From contig JAHWDD010000012.1 in the NCBI GenBank assembly GCA_023897205.1, positions 930,001-994,000 on the forward strand: a stretch of DNA of 64,000 nucleotides, given 5' to 3'. The stretch's first letter is position 1. Each line of letters begins with the position of its first letter. A program made the translations under genes and the position numbers. Positions 11,226-21,245 of this stretch are shown here, one piece after another. A model generated the notes under the pieces. The model saw only the letters and a program-made list of their open reading frames with translations, was not told the DNA's origin and made no database searches. This stretch comes from Exophiala sp. HKRS030. Lineage: Eukaryota; Ascomycota; Eurotiomycetes; Chaetothyriales; Herpotrichiellaceae.

Positions 11226-12172
11226 TTTCACCACGTCCCTTTCGTTTCACGGGTATAAGCCTGGTCTAGAACAACATGTTGATGACAAAAAGAAAGGGAC
11301 GAACTTCCCGGCACCTGCAGTCAAAGAGAAAGAGAAGTAACAACGAGATGAAGACACACTGAAGATGTACAAGCCAGGATTCAGGTGTTGAGCGTGTCAT
11401 TTAACGTCTCCGCGATCTAATCAAGCACACCGACGTCATTCTCAACAAGCCCGCGCCAAGCAGACTTCTTGCCGTACCTATCGAGTAAGTAAGTACCCAC
11501 GCACCACCGTCCTTCTCCACCCATCATCAAAACGTGGCACAGACTATCTACAATACCACTTCTGGGATGACAGTTGAAAGACTTGGAACCAGTCGCTGGA
11601 TCGAGAGTCGAGGACAAAAGCCTTGAACTCCTCCATTCTTTGAGCTCTTCTATCCAGCTGTGATGTGACTGTTAGATAATTATCACTTCGCAATTCCTCA
11701 AGCGGTTGCCGTTGAGTTTCAGAAAGTCATCATCATTTCTCCTTCTCATGATTCTAGTTTCTAATGGGAAAAGTAGCAACGCTTACGTCCTCTCTGCTGA
11801 ATGTAAAGATCATCAAATGCTCATGCTCATCCGTCCTCCAATCAACTCGCTATGCTGAAATTTCATTGTCGTGGCTGAGTCCGCAACAGTTGCCTGCCTC
11901 ATTAACTCTTCTATAGTAAGGCAAATCGAGTAAGAAATGCGTCATTGATTCATAGATTTCTGCCAGCCAACTTTTTGAGAGTCTCTCATGGTCGTGGTCG
12001 TGGTCGTGGTCGTGCTCATTTTCGTATTTGGAATTCGCAGTCATCAAAAGAAAGGTCATGGTCTCGTTCTCGTTAATTCGTGAAAAGTCGTACAGACAGG
12101 AACGAACAGGATTCGCTCGAATTGCCATGCATACATGGCATGCGACGTCACTGTCGCTCGCGCCCTGATATT
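11226..12172. other. Intergenic, MCU upstream region
   Basis: It lies between the MCU start and the 3' end of the dsRNA-binding protein gene. Apart from the GGTCGT repeat at 11991-12014, nothing is recognised. A 92-codon minus-strand frame across that repeat encodes an (HD)n run and is probably a by-product. Confidence 0.5.
11991..12014. repeat. GGTCGT hexamer microsatellite
   Basis: Four exact tandem copies of GGTCGT lie in non-coding DNA upstream of MCU. Confidence 0.9.
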
Positions 12173-12648
12173 TCAGTAGCGCGTGTTGGCATATCGACTA
12201 CCAGAATATGGTAATTCCGTCGTCGAGGCTGAGGGATACGTTGTCCGATGTCCACCGGATGGCCTAAAGGGACCGGAGCGGCGACCATCTGCCCAGTCAG
12301 GGGAGCTGCCTCCACTTCTGCTTCCAGAACTGTCTGTATCACCATAGCGGTAATCTGTCCGGTCACTGCCACTCCTACGACTGTGTCGTCCCGAGCCCAC
12401 GGGTACCGGGTTGCCTTGGATTACTCCCCCATGTGCGAAGCCCGTGGGGTACATGCCATCGTTGGCGGAGAAGTTTCGACAGATATTGAAAGCAATCAAA
12501 GCTGCTCCTTCCTTGGCGGACGATTCAGTAGCATGATGATTCGAAGTCTGATACTCGCGATTGTTCACTCGGACAATGCATCGATATCCCGCTGGACTAC
12601 GGGACAATTGATATGAAGGTTCAGGCCATCGACGGCGCTGACAGAGAC
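12173..12648 (-). CDS. Short double-stranded-RNA-binding-domain protein (5' exon not placed)
   Basis: The exon reads from an acceptor (GAGTTACAG, with a GCTGAC branch-like site 13 nt before it) at 12648 to TGA 12173. Its start matches a DRBM fold: RRRWPEPSYQLSRSPAGYRC, then VRVNNREYQT and ATESSAKEGAALIAFNIC, the last being the conserved Ala-rich helix with a Lys. The remaining ~85 residues are Gly/Ser/Arg/Tyr-rich and disordered. The exon begins with two bases of a split codon, so an upstream exon with the ATG must exist; I could not find it between 12660 and 13000. Such short single-DRBM proteins occur in filamentous fungi without an established role. This one lacks RNase III, deaminase or helicase domains. 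Confidence 0.6.
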
Positions 12649-14757
12649 CTGTAACTCACTTGTCAGCGACTGAGCATGATTCACTGCAAGAGCAAAGGCG
12701 TTTTATTTGGCAGACGAGACGGGAAGGATTCCGCAAACAATGTGATAGGTGCGCTTTGCGAGGCTGATTGACCCCTGAATGGCATCCAGATGCTCAACGC
12801 AGAAACCACACAAGCCGATGCCAGACAATCAAATAGCTAGTTGCATAAGTGGCAGTACCCAGCGCTGAGAGCAGTTAAATGATGGTCTGGAGGACATACT
12901 GGCCAAGTATACAGTATGCAGCATATCTGCATTGACGAGCTCGGAAAACTTGCGTTACCCTGAAGAACTGTGCTATCAATTGCCAGTAAAGGAGCACAGG
13001 GGAGAAGGCGAATCAAAAAAAAGTCGTAAAGTCAACCACGACTGGGTTTCAACAACCAGGACCGCCTCATAGAAGTGTTCTGCACGTGTCGAAGATGTCT
13101 GTATTTTGTCCAGGCAGTGTATTCAGGTAGCAAAAACTCGACCACATCAGCGTTATCAGGTCTTTTTACAAGTGAAGCGTGGTGAGAGTCCACACATTGC
13201 ACCTCGCCATCAAAAAGATCCTGCAATGACAGCACAGCAGGGCGGACCTACGTGGGGCACATCAAGATTCCACAGCGGCCGGAGAAGCGTAGTGATCAAA
13301 GGGCAGGTATTGGCTGTCCTTGGGGAGGGAAAAACACCTCTGCTCTTTGCCATCGTAAGTTAATTGATGAGTTGGCATACTTTCTAGCCAGTGCCGGCAA
13401 CATGATGTTAAGACCTTTCTTAGTCCCCAATTGCTGGTCAGAGGCTTATGCAGATCCAAATGCAGGTCATGGTTGGCGGGCAACTTTCTCTGGAATGGCT
13501 CTCCACCCAGCATGTGGGAGTGCACGACGACTAGTTCGTTATAATGGCCCCGGACCCATGATGAGGAAAACAGAGATTCTGGTGGGTGGCAAGTTGTGCG
13601 TCCATGGTTCTATCACCCGGCCAGCATGCGTAACCGGTGAGATTTGCGGCGGTAGAAGCGCTAAAAGGGATCCCACCAGCAAAAGCTGGCAGAGAAGACC
13701 TGGTAGCTTTCGATCCATTTCGACGGAAAGACAGAGCATCTGCTCGACACAATCAGAGTTTATGCAGAGACACCTGGCAGGTGGGGAATGGGCGACAACA
13801 CCGAGGCCTGGAGGTGCTTGGCCTTGGTTGAATGTGTTCTGCAGGAAAATCTCGAAGCCTGGAAGCGGCCCAAAACATGGACGACTTACTTGATAGGCCT
13901 GTAAACGCGATGGATACGGAGAAAGTGTTTGGAGGTTACTCAAGAAGCCCTGCATGACATGCCAGCGTTGCAAATAAAGGCCCTCGGCCTCCTCTGAGGG
14001 GTATAGTCCATGTGCGTAATCTAGATCCAACATCAAGTGCGCATCCGATTGCGTGCGGGCCATGGTCTGGCGGCCATAGCCAAAGCCATGGCAGGCATCG
14101 ACCTTGGAGCTTCTTCGGTTTGGCGGCGAAACAATTTTAGCTCTTGTATGCAAAGTTGACAGGCAGGGTGGGAGGCCAAGTCAGTCGGGGCGTATCTTCG
14201 ACTGCATTCTGTCCAGTATGCGTGTCGGGAGTAATGCAACAATGCGTTGTCAATCTCGCTGACGAGCCCTGAAGGCAAGAGAGAGAATACGGAATAAGTA
14301 GGGGGGCACGGGGGGGATGACGCCGAGGTGGCGACGCCTACACCCGATGGCGTCCTACTTACTGGTAGCTGCTTGGATGCGAGTTTCGTTAGATTTGTCT
14401 ATGGGTGTACTGATTATGTCGACCGTTATGTATCGAATCCGGCTACTGTCGCTCCTGTGACCAAATGCTGATGACCACTTATGAGATACTAGAGTAAAAA
14501 TACACGGATGACAGATGATGCCTCTAGGATTGGTGATGAGCGATTGAATGATCAATCAGCTTATGGAACTTGTCGTAACCGTGGATGGGACAAACCACGA
14601 CAGACCAACTGGGTAGTTGCTTAGTTAGTTAGGTAAAGGGGAAGGAAGGGACCAACAGCACCCAGAACGAGTTGCCACAAAAAGACTAATATATAATATT
14701 GTAATTCCCTAAACTCGCAGAAAATGTGTTGCTAAAACCGCAGACATGTTAAGATGT
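12649..14757. other. 2.1-kb stretch without a recognised gene
   Basis: It should contain the missing 5' exon of the dsRNA-binding gene near its left end. Longer frames at 13252-13893 (+) and 13539-14153 (-) overlap on opposite strands and show no family features. A G-rich run lies at about 14300-14320. No repeat family is evident. Confidence 0.45.
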
Positions 14758-14858
14758 GTCGGAATGGCCGAGTGGTCTAAGGCGTGTGACTTGAATACAT
14801 CATTGTTCCTGGTTATCACATCTCTTCGGAGGCACAGGTTCGAACCCTGTTTCCGACG
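14758..14858 (+). tRNA. tRNA-Ser (anticodon UGA) with 19-nt intron
   Basis: The cloverleaf closes fully. The acceptor stem is GTCGGAA/TTCCGAC (14758-14764 and 14851-14857) with discriminator G14858. The D arm is GCC...GGC, the anticodon stem is TGTGA/TCACA, and the class II variable arm has a CTC/GAG stem with a TTCG loop. The T arm is ACAGG/CCTGT around TTCGAAC. The anticodon TGA is at 14792-14794, reading UCA. After A37 an intron of 19 nt (14796-14814) precedes A38, the canonical site for tRNA splicing endonuclease. The mature length is 82 nt before CCA addition. The internal B box is GGTTCGAACC at 14837-14846. Confidence 0.95.
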
Positions 14859-14862
14859 ACAA

Positions 14863-14869
14863 TTTTTTT
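14863..14869 (+). terminator. RNA polymerase III T-run terminator
   Basis: Seven consecutive T residues begin 5 nt after the tRNA-Ser discriminator base, a standard Pol III termination signal. Confidence 0.85.
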
Positions 14870-15158
14870 CCTTCACACTTTTGCATCTTGAATCCTCCTC
14901 CTGTGTATGTCCATCACCTTTTTTGTATTCTTCGAGAATGGAGAAGAGCTTTCATAACTCCTTTCAAGGCTCATTTCAAGTATAATTTGAGAGAGTTGAA
15001 CACCCACTCCCGGTTCTCACGTGATAAGACGCAACAAGCAGACCAAATGTGTCGAAAATCCATTTTATTTTATGGTATATACAATCTCAAATTTGGAAGA
15101 AGTATTTCATTTCTTCTTCGGTCCACCTGAGTGCCAGAAATCTTGTTTGGAAGCACCG

Positions 15159-16395
15159 CTATTGGTCGTCAATAACATGCAGGTATTTCTTAGCATCCCT
15201 CTTCTCCCTCAATGTTGCTGGTGGTAGGTCATAATAACTGCTACTTCGATAGTCTTGCAGGTAGTGATAGGTCAATTCACGTAGCTCTGCCGGTTCGATC
15301 CCAAGATCCTTGAACGTCTTTGCTTTGCGATCAATCACTTGATCGACGGATTCCCGCTCGAGCTGGTCAGCAGTCATGATTGGCCACCAAATCACTTTAT
15401 TGAGATAATGAAGTACGGGCTTGAGTAAGGCCTTGGGGAGATTGATGTGTCGACGTTCTTTGAGGATTTCCTTGTCCACGATTTGTGCAATCTCGGCCAT
15501 GCTGTAATTGGTAGGTCCGTAAAGCTCAAAGGTTTCACCAGCTGTCGAATCGTCATACCCAATCTTTTCGAGAGCTGCGCCAACATCGATAGCCTGAAGC
15601 ACATGTTAGTATCACAAAGTGACAGGGTCACGTGTACATACGTGTACAGGCCAAAACCTCTCCTGCATATTGTTGACTGTGAAAAGATTGGTGACTCCGG
15701 CAAGACGATGAAGTAGGTTGTCTTCAAATCCGAACAGCGGAGCTGGTCGAACGATGGTCGTCTCTGGAAACAACTGTCTCGCGACTTTCTCACCCTGGGC
15801 CTGGAGTAGACTGTGAGCAAGGCGCCATGGCTTGATTCAGAGGGGAACATACCTTTGTGCGGAAGAACTCTGATGGGGAGTTTGGGTCCGCATTATAAGA
15901 GGAAACGTGGATGAAGCGATCAACATCATACTTTGCAACAGCGTCGGCTATCCTCTCAACACTTTCGACGTTGACATCAAACAAGCTGAAGTTCTTCGTT
16001 GGATAGTCTCGACCAATCAGGTTGAAGACTATGTCAGAATGGCGAACACTCTCCTCAATGGACTGGGTATTGCGAAGGTCGAATTCGATAAATGTTATTC
16101 TTCCTAGATCGCCAGACACCTTGAGATGTCGTTTTCCCATATCATCTCGATAGGGAATGACAACCTGAACACCCCTCTTGGCCAAGCGATTGACAATGTA
16201 CCGCCCCAGGAAACCGTTCGCGCCAAAAACGGTGGCTGTATGACCTCCTAACGATGATCTTCCACCTTGTGATCTGATGATGGGTTTTCCCGTTCTAGTA
16301 ATGGCAACATCTTGGAGGAATCTTCGTTGGGTAGACGATGGTTTGTAGGATCGGATAGTGCGCAGGGGCAGAGTGGAGGTTTGACAGAACTGCAT
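15159..16395 (-). CDS. NADH:ubiquinone oxidoreductase 39/40-kDa subunit (NDUFA9-like)
   Basis: Accessory matrix-arm subunit of respiratory complex I, from the atypical short-chain dehydrogenase family that binds NADPH structurally. Three exons (16395-15853, 15800-15642, 15593-15159) with 52- and 48-nt introns (GTATGT donors; ACTAAC branch in the second) give 378 residues. The Arg/Ser/Thr-rich first ~30 residues fit a mitochondrial presequence. TGKPIIRSQGGRSSLGGHTA followed by VFGANGFLGRYIVNRL carries the glycine-rich nucleotide-binding turn and is diagnostic for the subunit. I preferred ATG 16395 over the in-frame ATG at 16476 because it gives the usual presequence length. It is transcribed away from RPN9 across a 457-bp shared promoter. 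Confidence 0.93.
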
Positions 16396-16852
16396 CTTGA
16401 AGTGCAAGGCCTGGTAGCCTGTGCAGGCAGCTATACAGGCCGTAGAAGTATTTGACGGTGGTTTGATCGATGCCAACCGACAGCGTGTATCTAGTCAGTC
16501 ATACTTCTGCAACGAAAGGAAGGTGATGAAAGCCGAAGATGTTAATACCAATTCGTTGCAGCAGCTCCTACGAGTGCTGAAGCTACCCCAGAAAGGCTTG
16601 GCATTGAATGTCCGACCTCCCGAGTGGAAGGTGTATGGGACAGTTTGCGAAGCGCAGGCGCAACTGGCAGGCGCGTCAACTCTGAGCCTTGCCTCAAATA
16701 TCTACTGCACTTGTTTCGATCGCCCAAGATATTTCATTGCTGATCGCACTTCATCCACCATCCTCCAAGCCTCTCAATCCTTGAGCAATCTCCATCCATC
16801 CTCCTATCCGCGTCTCATAGTGTCATCCCCATCGCTTTCCTGCTCGCCCACC
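16396..16852. promoter_or_regulatory. Shared divergent promoter region, NDUFA9-like / RPN9
   Basis: These 457 bp separate the start codons of two divergent genes and must hold both promoters. No exact proteasome-associated element (GGTGGCAAA) is seen. The right half, leading into RPN9, is pyrimidine-rich (about 16750-16850), as is common before fungal start sites. Confidence 0.5.
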
Positions 16853-18064
16853 ATGTCCAAGGCAAACAACCCTGAGGCCATTTCGGACTTCCTTGCAGAA
16901 CAGCGAGATGACGCCCCCGCCGATTTGCAACACATATTCCTCACGTTCGAAGACTTATGGGAACGAAAGTTATGGCACCAACTCACCGATCAATTACTTG
17001 AATACTTCCAACTTCCCGAGAGCGCTTCTCAAAGATTACCCATCTACAATACGTTCATCGTTAGTTTCGCGGACAAAATCAACCAGTTGAAGTTGGTGAA
17101 ACTCGCCCTTGGTGCTTCTGCGCAAATCAAAGGTGAATCATGAAGCGTGTTCAAGGCTTAGGCGGTGACTGACAATTATGCAGATGACAAGGAACGAAGC
17201 CAATTTCTCACGACTTTGGCTGCAAGAGTTGACCAGCCAGACTCTGAAGATGCACATGTCTATACCACAACTGAATTGGCCAGCGTCTATCTCAGACTGG
17301 ATGAGCCAGCCAAGGCAAGAGCAGAATTAGACAAGGCTCAAAAGACTCTGGATTTGTTTGATTTTGTGGAGAATGTCGTACATGCCGCCTTTTATCGAGT
17401 CAATGCGGACTACTTCCAGGCCAAAGGGGACTACACTTCGTACTACCGCAATTCTCTCCTCTATCTTGCATGTATTGAAGAATCAGAGTTGTCGAGCAAA
17501 CAGCAACAACATCGAGCATATGATCTGGCGATCGCAGCGTTGGTGTCGGACACTATCTACAACTTCGGCGAGCTACTACTGCATCCGATCCTCGATGCCC
17601 TCAAACCTCCACATTCGCAGTCATGGTTGAGAGATCTTCTATTTGCATTCAATAGAGGAGACCTGGCCGCCCTTGATCGTCAATCGAACAATCTCAGCAA
17701 AGATGAAACACTCAATTCACATCGAGAGTTCTTGTGGCAGAAGATAAACCTAGCAGCTCTAACAGAGTTGGTGTTCAAGCGTCCACCGCACGACCGAGCC
17801 ATGACTTTCAAAACAATCAGTCAAGAGACAAATGTCAAGCCGGACGAAATCGAGCACCTAATCATGAAAGCATTGAGCTTGGGATTACTAAAAGGCAAGA
17901 TTGACCAAGTGGAGGGAATTGCTAAGATCAACTGGGTGCAGCCAAAGGTTTTGGAGCGAAGTCAAATAGAAGGTATGCGATTGCGGCTGAAGGAATGGGA
18001 CAGTAATGTCAATGATTTGGGCCATTGGATAGAGGGGGTTGGCAAAGACGTGTGGGCATCATAA
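16853..18064 (+). CDS. RPN9: 26S proteasome lid subunit Rpn9 (PSMD13)
   Basis: PCI-domain subunit of the 19S lid, needed for proteasome assembly. Two exons (16853-17132, 17184-18064) joined over a 51-nt intron (GTGAAT...TGCAG) give 386 residues. The N-terminal helical repeats begin with DFLAEQRDDAP and FEDLWERKLWHQLTDQL. The C-terminal PCI domain shows the winged-helix part, FKTISQETNVKPDEIEHLIM, then ALSLGLLKGKIDQVEG, and ends in a helix (GHWIEGVGKDVWAS). Length and order match the family. There is no unusual feature. Confidence 0.95.
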
Positions 18065-18494
18065 GATCCGTCTTGTTGCATAGCAATGGCGTTTTCAGGT
18101 AGACAACCAGTTCAGGGCACTGCTCCTTGAGAATGGCTCTGGCCAAGAATGTAGAATAGTTACCAACGGAAAGGAATATCGGAGCCCAAGAAGAGTACAA
18201 AAGTAGAAGCTCAGAAGTTCAGAAATTTGAGTGACAATGCGAAAGTGCTTGTCCACAATAATTTTCAATTGGTGGTTACACTTCAGAATCGGGTCAAGCT
18301 CGAAGCATTGCCCCGACTCCAAATCTCCATCTTAAATTTTGACCCGTGAACTGCATGTCGTGTCGTAAGATCAGCCAGCAAATCTAGAGTCCTCCTGCAA
18401 TACAAAGCTCCTGTTTATGCCCGATTCTCAACGGTGCCATCGGTGACTTTCAAAGTTCACTTTCACTCAGGGCAGCACGCCTACGACCAGTGCA
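18065..18494. other. Intergenic, RPN9 to mitochondrial uS17
   Basis: This 430-bp stretch between two genes on the same strand holds the RPN9 3' UTR and the uS17m promoter. Nothing else is recognised. Confidence 0.5.
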
Positions 18495-19739
18495 ATGAGC
18501 ACTGCAACACCCTCTCTCCTCCGCGCGTGCCGCAGTTCGAGACCAACCAAACTGTACAGGACACCGTCATCTACTCTGTTACAGCCTTGTCTTCTGTCTG
18601 GCAGAAGTCACATTCAAAGCCTGACATATGTCCAAAGACAATCAAAAGCATCGTTCTCCTCCAAAGCACCTCTGAATCAAGAGGTCACTACCACAGCTCT
18701 CGAAGATGAAGTGAACCCTATCCTACGATACCTCATAAATATCCAAGAACAGAAGCACTTAACGTCTGCCGAGAATGAAGAGCGTGCGCGACTCTTCTTA
18801 CAGCAGCAAGAGGCATATCTAGATATTCTCAAAGATCGCAGAACAAGAGCCGCAAACCCTACAGCAGAAGCGAAAGCCGAATACCACCGCTTCAAAGCCA
18901 CACGGGCAGCTGCGTGGGATCGCCTGACTGAACAGCTCAAGTTGGCTCTAAAGCGGAATTCGAGTGAGGACTATGAAACCATCATTGCCGATGCAAAGAA
19001 GCGCTCACAGGCCGACTACGACCGAAAGCAACGTCGTCAAAAAATCATGGAACCCAAAATTGCGCACATCCCTAACCCTCTTCGTGCAAAACGCCACCGT
19101 CTGATCGAAGAAAACCGCATCTCGCGATACCTCATCTCCAAGCTACGTATCAAAAGAACCACTCGGGGCCAGCTGTCGGAATCAGACGAAGCCCTTCTCA
19201 CCAAGCTCAAACAACACCTTACCGAATCGCGAGCAGAACTCCAAGAACTCGCACAAAGGAAACCCACAACCAAAAAAACCGACCACAGTCAACGCATCCT
19301 CACCGGCAGAGTGACACGGACAGGGACCATGCGAAAGACGATCCGCGTGACGATCAACACACAAACGTGGAACAAGAAACTCCAAAAACACTACTCAGCG
19401 CAAAAACACCACCTGGTGCACGACCCGGAGGAACTCACCATCGAAGGAGACGTCATCACAATCGGTCCATTCACCAAGGAAATCCACGAGCAGAGAGAAA
19501 AGCTCGGCAAAATCGCCAAGGGCAAGATCCAATACATGGTCAAGGAAGTGGTCACGCCGTTCGGCAAGACTGTCGAGCAGAGAAGAGAGCAGAAGGCCAT
19601 CGCTCAAGCTTCAGAAGGCCAAGCCGCCGTTGAAAAAGGCTGGGTCGACGCCGTGGGCAAAGCCACCAAGAAGAACAAGAAAGGACAAGGTATTTTGGCC
19701 AAGGGGAGACAAAAGCAAAAACCTCGCATTGTGGCATGA
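18495..19739 (+). CDS. Mitochondrial small-subunit ribosomal protein uS17m
   Basis: Single-exon gene of 414 residues. The first ~60 residues are Arg/Ser/Thr-rich with almost no acids, a good mitochondrial presequence. Residues ~80-265 are charged and mostly helical. The uS17 OB-fold lies at about 268-345: LTGRVTRTGTMRKTIRV, then WNKKLQKHYSAQKHHLVHDP. The end is Lys-rich. Fungal mitochondrial uS17 proteins are longer than bacterial S17 because of such extensions, and this one is large even so. It is convergent with TPS1, but the stops are 1.5 kb apart. Confidence 0.88.
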   Translation: MSTATPSLLRACRSSRPTKLYRTPSSTLLQPCLLSGRSHIQSLTYVQRQSKASFSSKAPLNQEVTTTALEDEVNPILRYLINIQEQKHLTSAENEERARLFLQQQEAYLDILKDRRTRAANPTAEAKAEYHRFKATRAAAWDRLTEQLKLALKRNSSEDYETIIADAKKRSQADYDRKQRRQKIMEPKIAHIPNPLRAKRHRLIEENRISRYLISKLRIKRTTRGQLSESDEALLTKLKQHLTESRAELQELAQRKPTTKKTDHSQRILTGRVTRTGTMRKTIRVTINTQTWNKKLQKHYSAQKHHLVHDPEELTIEGDVITIGPFTKEIHEQREKLGKIAKGKIQYMVKEVVTPFGKTVEQRREQKAIAQASEGQAAVEKGWVDAVGKATKKNKKGQGILAKGRQKQKPRIVA

Positions 19740-21245
19740 TTTTAGACAATTCGCCTCGAATACCACCGGACCGATAAGAGGGGGCAAAAAGAAGAGGCGC
19801 TGTGATTGTGTATCAATACTGTGTAGAACTCGGAGAATAGGTATGTAGTTAAGAGTACAGTACATCCGGCAGGTATGTAAGTATTCAAACAAAAAACAAG
19901 AAGTCTATTCCGTTAAAAACGTCTATCTCCGCTGAACGAGTTACTCAAATTTGCCCAAATTTGTACTACATCGCGCCAAATACACTACACTATACTACAC
20001 TCCACTACATAGAGCGAGCAACCCACCCCATTTCTGAGAAATGCCCCGTTTCTTCTTCCCGTTTTCCCTTTTCCCTTTTCCCTTTTTCGTGATTCTCGAT
20101 CCCCCAGCACTAAACACTGTAGACCGAATACAACTAGTTAGATTCTGCGAGGCCCTGAAGTATATTTAATGCACGTCGACCACGCATGACGGCGTGGGGC
20201 CGTGGCGAGTCGTCGGTTGAGAGGAGTCGGAATATCGAGATGAGGGAGAAGGAGAAGGAGAATAGGGTCCAAGCTGGATGGCTGAACGTCATTGACTCAT
20301 GTGACTAAACTACTTAACTACCAACGTACCGACTTACAGTACTGCATGTAGAGTCGTTGATTGACCCTTTAACTCGTGAGGAACCTTGCGAATTCGTTCG
20401 TTCGGTCGGTCGGTCGTGTCTTGAGACGTGCGACTTGATAGCGGATTGGCGATGGCGGATGGCGGATGGCAGATACCTTGTGTGGCGAGGAGACTACTGA
20501 ATCAATCAATCGTTCTGCAAGGTGGGAGATATTGGATTCGGGAAGAAGTTATAAAAAGGCGGATTGCTGAGTAGGAAAGGGGAAAAGAAAGGGCAGAGAT
20601 GGAGTTGCCAAAGGCACGAGTTGGGAATAAGAATAAGAATAAAAATGCAGTATATTGAGTGTTATTGGATGGTAGGAGAGATCTATATTGGAATTATCTG
20701 AGACTTTTGGAATGCATGCATGCATGTTTGCATGTTTGCTTGCGTCTGTTCATTTCCACTTTCTGAACTTGCTTCCTTCCTTCCTTTCTTGGTAGCCAGC
20801 TGCTATCGTCCCGAAGGCTCTAGGTTCGGTTGACTCCTTTTGAGACTGGTGTGGTGGGAGGAATGATCATGAGGATTTTGGAGCCTGCCGAGGAGAGGAG
20901 GGAGACGTACACGGGACGCCAATTCGTACATTGATATAGGTTAGGTGGTAAGGTGTTGTTGAGGTGTCGTTCGACTTAGGGAATGTCGAGGCTTTGAATT
21001 CCTCTGCGAGGAGACAATAACATGTGGGTTGCTGGTTTGCCAGAGGAGACGTGCATGGACTGTATTGACGAGACTAGGTCCGGGGAAGGATCAGACTCGC
21101 GCTGATCTGACGCAGACTATAGGTGGGAGAGCGGAAGAAAGAAGAGGTTTTTCGGATGTCGTAAGGCGTTTTCAAAGAGATTTCTTGTCGCGACATCATT
21201 TGACTCCTCATTTGTGAGATTGCATTCAAGGTTTCCAGTTTCGCA
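19740..21245. other. 1.5-kb convergent intergenic region rich in simple repeats
   Basis: It lies between the 3' ends of uS17m (+) and TPS1 (-). It holds a TTTTCCC heptamer array (20062-20088), TACTACAC-type runs (~19984-20010), GGTCGGTCGGTCG (~20403-20416), ATGGCGG repeats (~20452-20470), AATAAG repeats (~20625-20643) and GCATGCATGCATG/TTTGCATG (~20714-20735). No gene is recognised. The length and repeat load are unusual for a convergent junction, which needs no promoter. Confidence 0.6.
20062..20088 (+). repeat. TTTTCCC heptamer tandem repeat
   Basis: Three perfect TTTTCCC units plus a partial one form a pure pyrimidine tract in the convergent region between uS17m and TPS1. Confidence 0.85.

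Noticed and set aside
13252..14153. Open frames of 213 codons (+) and 204 codons (-) on opposite strands as genes
   Set aside because: They overlap each other antisense, have no recognisable domains, lack convincing introns and have low-complexity, codon-unlike composition.
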